From positions 62,001-126,000 of the forward strand of contig NZ_VDUZ01000020.1 of assembly GCF_008039615.1 (NCBI RefSeq): a stretch of 64,000 nucleotides of DNA, in the 5' to 3' direction. Below are positions 60,701 to 64,000 of the stretch, piece after piece; the stretch's first letter is position 1; every line of letters starts with the position of its first letter. Made by a program: the position numbers and the translations under genes. Below the pieces are notes generated by a model, which saw only the letters and a list, made by a program, of their open reading frames with translations, searched no databases and was not told the origin of the DNA. Source of the DNA: Vineibacter terrae (GTDB lineage Bacteria > Pseudomonadota > Alphaproteobacteria > Reyranellales > Reyranellaceae).

Positions 60701-61294
60701 CTAGAGCCCCGCGTCGAGCCACGCACGGGCCTCGCGCCGGCTTGCCTCGGCGCGCATCTTCCTGAGCTCGTCGGCGCTGTGGTGGAAACCACCGTCGTTC
60801 GGACCGCCAACCGGCGGCGACGGCCCGTGCCGCCGTGCGGCCACCGCCGCAGCTGTACGCCGCGTCAATCGGGCGATACGGGAACCCACGCCGGCAGAAG
60901 CCGACATGGGCGACCCAGGCGCCGGGTGCGACAGCAGCTCGAACAGGGCAATGTTCGGGCAGAAGCTGCGCCAGACGTCCGGCCGAACGGCGCCGTCGAG
61001 CCAGCAGCGGCATTCGAGCGCATGCGCGCAGGCCATGCACGTCGCTTCGGCCTCGCGCGCGAACGAACCGACCATAGGGCAGTTCCAGTCCTGGATGCCG
61101 ATCCTTTGGACCGCCTTCTCAAGCAGCTTGAGGCGCTCGGCCATCGGCGCCAGCACGTGCTTGCCCACCATGCCAGTGCTGTCGCGCTGAAGGATGCGCT
61201 CGAGGTTGGCGATCCGTGCGCGCAACCGGCCCACAAGCGATTGTCCGGCTTCTGGTCGAACCGCACAGGCATTGACCGCTTCGATAAAGGCCAT
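60701..61294 (-). CDS. DUF6455-like cysteine-motif protein (second)
   Basis: A 197-residue paralogue of the previous protein. ATCMACAHALECRCWLDG then WRSFCPNIALF is the cysteine motif (about residues 82-112). It has an extra N-terminal helical part and an arginine-rich C-terminal extension of about 80 residues (HSADELRKMRAEASRREARAW). Its start lies 49 bases from an FNR-type box, so its expression may respond to low oxygen. Confidence 0.78.
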   Translation of the reverse strand: MAFIEAVNACAVRPEAGQSLVGRLRARIANLERILQRDSTGMVGKHVLAPMAERLKLLEKAVQRIGIQDWNCPMVGSFAREAEATCMACAHALECRCWLDGAVRPDVWRSFCPNIALFELLSHPAPGSPMSASAGVGSRIARLTRRTAAAVAARRHGPSPPVGGPNDGGFHHSADELRKMRAEASRREARAWLDAGL

Positions 61295-61342
61295 AGGTCT
61301 GCTCCCAAGGTGATATTCTGCCCCTCTTGCGGCCACAGAACA

Positions 61343-61356
61343 TTGACATGGATCAA
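61343..61356. promoter_or_regulatory. FNR/Anr-type box
   Basis: TTGACATGGATCAA matches the FNR consensus TTGAT-N4-ATCAA except for one base. It lies between the divergent DUF6455 and TDT-transporter genes. Centre 61349.5 would place a -41.5 activated start near 61308 for the minus gene and near 61391 for the plus gene. Confidence 0.7.
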
Positions 61357-61395
61357 TGCGGTGATGGCTCAGCCGGCGCTTCGTACAATGTCGGT

Positions 61396-62472
61396 ATGCA
61401 AATGCGCCTTGCGATCCAACCGCTCGTCGGCCGCCTCGACGCCGTGAAGCAGCTTTCACCAGCCTATTTCGCGCTGGTGATGGCGACGGGCATCGTCTCG
61501 ATCGGCGCGTGGGACTTCGAGCTCGGCGCGCTCGCGATCGGCCTGCTGGTCTTCAATATCGCCGCCTACGTCGCGATCGCGGCGCTGACAGTTCTGCGCG
61601 CGATCCGCTATCCGCGCCTGTTCGTTTCAGACTTGACCTCGCACCGCCAGGCGCCGGGCTTCTTCACCACGGTGGCAGGCTCCTGCATCCTGGGCGTGCA
61701 GATCCTGCTGATCGCGAAGAGCCCGGCGGCGGCGACGGTCTTCCTGGCGCTGGGCGTCGTGCTGTGGATCGCGCTCACCTACACGGTCTTCGCCGCGTTT
61801 ACCGTAAGGCGCGAGAAGCCACCGCTCGACCAGGGGCTCACCGGCGCTTGGCTGATCGCGGTCGTGGCGACGCAGTCGGTCGCAGTGCTGGCTGCGCTGA
61901 TCGCACGCGACTGGCCGCAGCCGCTCAGGCTCGAGCTCAACTTCTTCGCGCTCTCGATGTGGCTGTGGGGCGGGATGTTCTACATCTGGATCATCTCGCT
62001 GATCTTCTATCGCTACAGCTTCTTCGCTTTCTCGCCGGGCGATCTCTCGCCGCCCTACTGGATCAACATGGGCGCGATGGCGATCTCCACGCTCGCCGGG
62101 GCGCGGCTCGTGGAGAACACGCCGGACGCGCCTTTCCTCTCCTCGCTGCTGCCCTTCCTGAAGGGCTTCACGGTGTTCTACTGGGCGACCGGCACATGGT
62201 GGATCCCGATGCTACTGGTGCTGGGCGTCTGGCGACACGTCGTACGCCGGTTCCCGCTCAGATACGATCCGCTCTACTGGGGCGCGGTGTTCCCGCTCGG
62301 CATGTACGGAGTCGCCACGCGCGAGATGGCGAGAGCGCTCGACCTGCCGTTCCTCGATCCCCTGCCGCGGGCGATGTTCGCGGCGGCGCTTCTCGCCTGG
62401 ACAGTCGTCTTCGTCGGTCTGCTGCGCGCGCTGCGCAATCCCGCAACGCCCGCGAACGAAACTCGAAGCTGA
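61396..62472 (+). CDS. TDT family transporter (TehA/SLAC1-like)
   Basis: A 358-residue membrane protein with ten hydrophobic segments. LSPAYFALVMATGIVSIGAWDF at the start and YWINMGAMAISTLAGA in the middle are family hallmarks; members transport tellurite, C4-dicarboxylates or sulfite. ATG 61396 lacks a clear ribosome site; an earlier ATG at 61348 sits inside the FNR box. Oxygen-responsive control is likely. Confidence 0.85.
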   Translation: MQMRLAIQPLVGRLDAVKQLSPAYFALVMATGIVSIGAWDFELGALAIGLLVFNIAAYVAIAALTVLRAIRYPRLFVSDLTSHRQAPGFFTTVAGSCILGVQILLIAKSPAAATVFLALGVVLWIALTYTVFAAFTVRREKPPLDQGLTGAWLIAVVATQSVAVLAALIARDWPQPLRLELNFFALSMWLWGGMFYIWIISLIFYRYSFFAFSPGDLSPPYWINMGAMAISTLAGARLVENTPDAPFLSSLLPFLKGFTVFYWATGTWWIPMLLVLGVWRHVVRRFPLRYDPLYWGAVFPLGMYGVATREMARALDLPFLDPLPRAMFAAALLAWTVVFVGLLRALRNPATPANETRS

Positions 62473-62803
62473 CGGAGCTCGATCAGAGCAAGCTTGAGGG
62501 GGCATCAGGCCGCGCGGGATATCAAATCGCCGATGTCGCGCGGCTGCCAGGCGCAAAGAGGCTGGATGTGGCAGGGGCGGCGCCGGGTCATCTCCCGATA
62601 CAGAGCGACGATGCGGAACGTCCGCTTCGGGCGACGAGGAGGACGTGAACGACCCAACTTGCGGTGGTGGCCGGGTGCTTGTGAGTGCACGCCCTGGCCC
62701 ATGCCCGCGGGGCCGGGCTGGGTTGTGCACCGCGGGCGTGCGGGATGGTTGCCCTCGCCGCCGCGCACCCTGACACTGGGCCAGCGCGACAGGGAGGGAA
62801 GCG
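62473..62803. other. Non-coding gap, 331 bases
   Basis: No gene accepted. A stem GCACGCCC (62687-62694) with GGGCGTGC (62734-62741) encloses a very GC-rich loop and might end the transporter transcript. The last 40 bases contain the ribosome site GGGAGGGAAGCG for the aldolase. Confidence 0.4.
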
Positions 62804-63592
62804 ATGGTCGAGCTGATCAATGCGGCGCGCGAGCGGCTGAAGCGGAACGAGGTGGCGCTCGGTGTCGGGCTGCGCCAGGCGCGGACCGTCGACGTCGCGC
62901 CGGCGATGAGGACGGCCGGCTTCGACTGGCTGTTCATCGACCTGGAGCACAACTCGATGGGCCTCGACACGGCGGTGCAGATCGCGGTCGCCGCCCAGGG
63001 CGTGGGCATCGCGCCGATCGTGCGCGTGCCCCATGGCCAGTACGACATGGCGACGCGCGTGCTGGACGGCGGCGCCATGGGCATCGTGGTGCCGCATGTC
63101 GAGACCGCCGACGAGGCGCGCATGATCGCCGACCGGCTGCGCTATCCGCCGGTGGGCCATCGGTCGGTGGCGGGCGCCATGCCGCAGCTTGCCTTCCAGG
63201 CGGTGCCGCCGGCCGAGGCGACCAAGGCGGTCAACGATGCGCTGCTGGTGGTGGTGATGCTGGAAACCCCAGCCGCGATCGCCAACGCCGATGCCATCGC
63301 CGCCGTGCCGGGCATCGACGTGCTGCTGATCGGCACCAACGACCTCACCACCGAGATGGGCATCCCCGGCAAGCTCGACACGCCCGAGGTGGTGAAGGCC
63401 TACGAGACGGTGATCGCGGCCTGCCGCAAGCACGGCAAGTGGGCTGGCATGGGCGGTGTCTACGTGCCGCCGCTGATGGAGAAATATATCGGCATGGGCG
63501 TGCGCATGATCCTGTCGGGCAGCGATTTCAGCTTCCTGATGGAGACGGCGCGCGGCCGGGCGGCGTTCCTGCGCGGCGTGAAGCTGGCCTGA
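62804..63592 (+). CDS. HpcH/HpaI family aldolase
   Basis: A 262-residue class II (metal) aldolase of the HpcH/HpaI/citrate-lyase-beta fold. Metal and substrate residues appear in FIDLEHNSMG (Glu and Asp), the Arg in RVPHGQYDM, GIVVPHVETADEA and the late VVVMLETPAAIANAD. These enzymes cleave 2-keto-hydroxy acids into pyruvate and an aldehyde. GGGAGGGAAGCG precedes ATG 62804. The deacylase gene follows by 17 bases. Confidence 0.9.
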   Translation: MVELINAARERLKRNEVALGVGLRQARTVDVAPAMRTAGFDWLFIDLEHNSMGLDTAVQIAVAAQGVGIAPIVRVPHGQYDMATRVLDGGAMGIVVPHVETADEARMIADRLRYPPVGHRSVAGAMPQLAFQAVPPAEATKAVNDALLVVVMLETPAAIANADAIAAVPGIDVLLIGTNDLTTEMGIPGKLDTPEVVKAYETVIAACRKHGKWAGMGGVYVPPLMEKYIGMGVRMILSGSDFSFLMETARGRAAFLRGVKLA

Positions 63593-63609
63593 GCCAGGCG
63601 GAGGCGGTG

Positions 63610-64000
63610 ATGCTCGACCTGATCATTCGCGGTGCGACGGTCATCGACGGCCTGGGCCATGACGCGCGCCAGGCCGATGTCGCGGTGCAGGATGGCCGGA
63701 TCGCGGCCGTCGGCGAGGTCAGGGACACGGCGCGCGAGGTGATCGACGCCGGCGGCCTGGCCCTCATGCCGGGCATCATCGACGTGCACACGCACTACGA
63801 TGCGCAGATCACCTGGGATCCCACCATGTCGCCGTCGCCGTCCCTGGGCGTCACGACGGCGGTGATGGGCAATTGCGGGTTCGGCATCGTGCCCGCACCG
63901 CCGGCGGCGCGGGACCTCGTGATCCGCAACCTGTCCGTGGTCGAGGGCATGGACCTCGAGTCGCTGCGCTGCGGCATCCAGTGGGATTTCGAGAGCTTCG
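63610..64000 (+). CDS. N-acyl-D-amino-acid deacylase family amidohydrolase (3' truncated)
   Basis: The first 130 residues of an amidohydrolase. The start LIIRGATVIDGLG, metal-binding MPGIIDVHTHYDAQITWDP and the family-specific SPSLGVTTAVMGNCGFGIVPA match D-aminoacylase-type enzymes. The gene runs off the window. It probably shares a transcript with the aldolase. Confidence 0.88.
   Translation, partial: MLDLIIRGATVIDGLGHDARQADVAVQDGRIAAVGEVRDTAREVIDAGGLALMPGIIDVHTHYDAQITWDPTMSPSPSLGVTTAVMGNCGFGIVPAPPAARDLVIRNLSVVEGMDLESLRCGIQWDFESF

Noticed and set aside
61348..61396. Earlier ATG for the TDT transporter at 61348
   Set aside because: It lies inside the FNR box, and the added 16 residues do not look like a transporter start.

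Overview
The window is high-GC, gene-dense DNA from an alphaproteobacterium. The evidence is a SAM-II riboswitch in front of metZ, an argD-argF-hslO order, a glycine-rich RRM protein, class I and FCD-GntR style regulators, and a bacterial sphingolipid gene set like that of Caulobacter. I cannot fix the genus; a soil Rhodospirillales/Reyranella-like organism is a reasonable guess. No rRNA, tRNA, CRISPR, phage or insertion sequence was seen.

Layout. (1) 0-9.1 kb: end of a beta-helix-like protein, then a minus-strand GntR plus NMT1/SsuA-type ABC importer operon, diverging from a fumarylacetoacetate-hydrolase family gene and a cyclase-family hydrolase; a carboxymuconolactone-decarboxylase family protein with a histone-like tail and a class II aldolase follow. 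Together they look like uptake and ring/chain cleavage of an organic acid. (2) 9.2-14.3 kb: an alpha/beta hydrolase, a secreted VWA protein, a YbaK-type deacylase, thrC and an RRM protein. (3) 14.6-20.8 kb: a NIPSNAP protein, a ThDP enzyme, a regulator-hydrolase fusion, a class IV aminotransferase and a hydrolase-methyltransferase fusion, possibly a small biosynthetic cassette. (4) 20.9-25.4 kb: membrane protein, hydrolase-OsmC fusion, M19 peptidase with an extra N-terminal domain, BNR-repeat protein. (5) 25.7-29.6 kb: AraC regulator, HSL-type esterase and Baeyer-Villiger monooxygenase, a ketone-to-ester-to-alcohol module. (6) 29.7-30.4 kb: a PIN-toxin/Phd-antitoxin pair with an operator palindrome. 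(7) 30.4-41.1 kb: SAM-II switch, metZ, tenA, marR, apaG, folE, two tandem argE-like genes, a secreted protein, hslO, argF, argD.

(8) 41.2-60.1 kb is the most interesting part: a sphingolipid locus. An acyl-AMP ligase, an NAD-dependent epimerase/reductase, a dedicated acyl carrier protein and a serine palmitoyltransferase are consecutive (43.9-48.2 kb), and the ceramide-synthase-like GNAT protein lies at 57.9 kb. Between and around them are two paralogous CDP-alcohol phosphotransferases, a MobA-like nucleotidyltransferase, a second nucleotidyltransferase-like protein, a histidine-box hydroxylase, an LptF/LptG pair, a flippase, a LysE exporter, a metallophosphoesterase and a HIT protein. I infer a locus for making ceramide, hydroxylating it, adding a phospho-headgroup and exporting it.

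(9) 60.1-64 kb: a frameshifted outer-membrane barrel remnant, two cysteine-motif proteins diverging across an FNR-type box from a TDT-family transporter, an HpcH/HpaI aldolase and the start of an N-acyl-D-amino-acid deacylase.

Several palindromic repeat families (five copies of an 85-87 bp element, plus two other families) lie almost only between genes, mostly where two genes converge.
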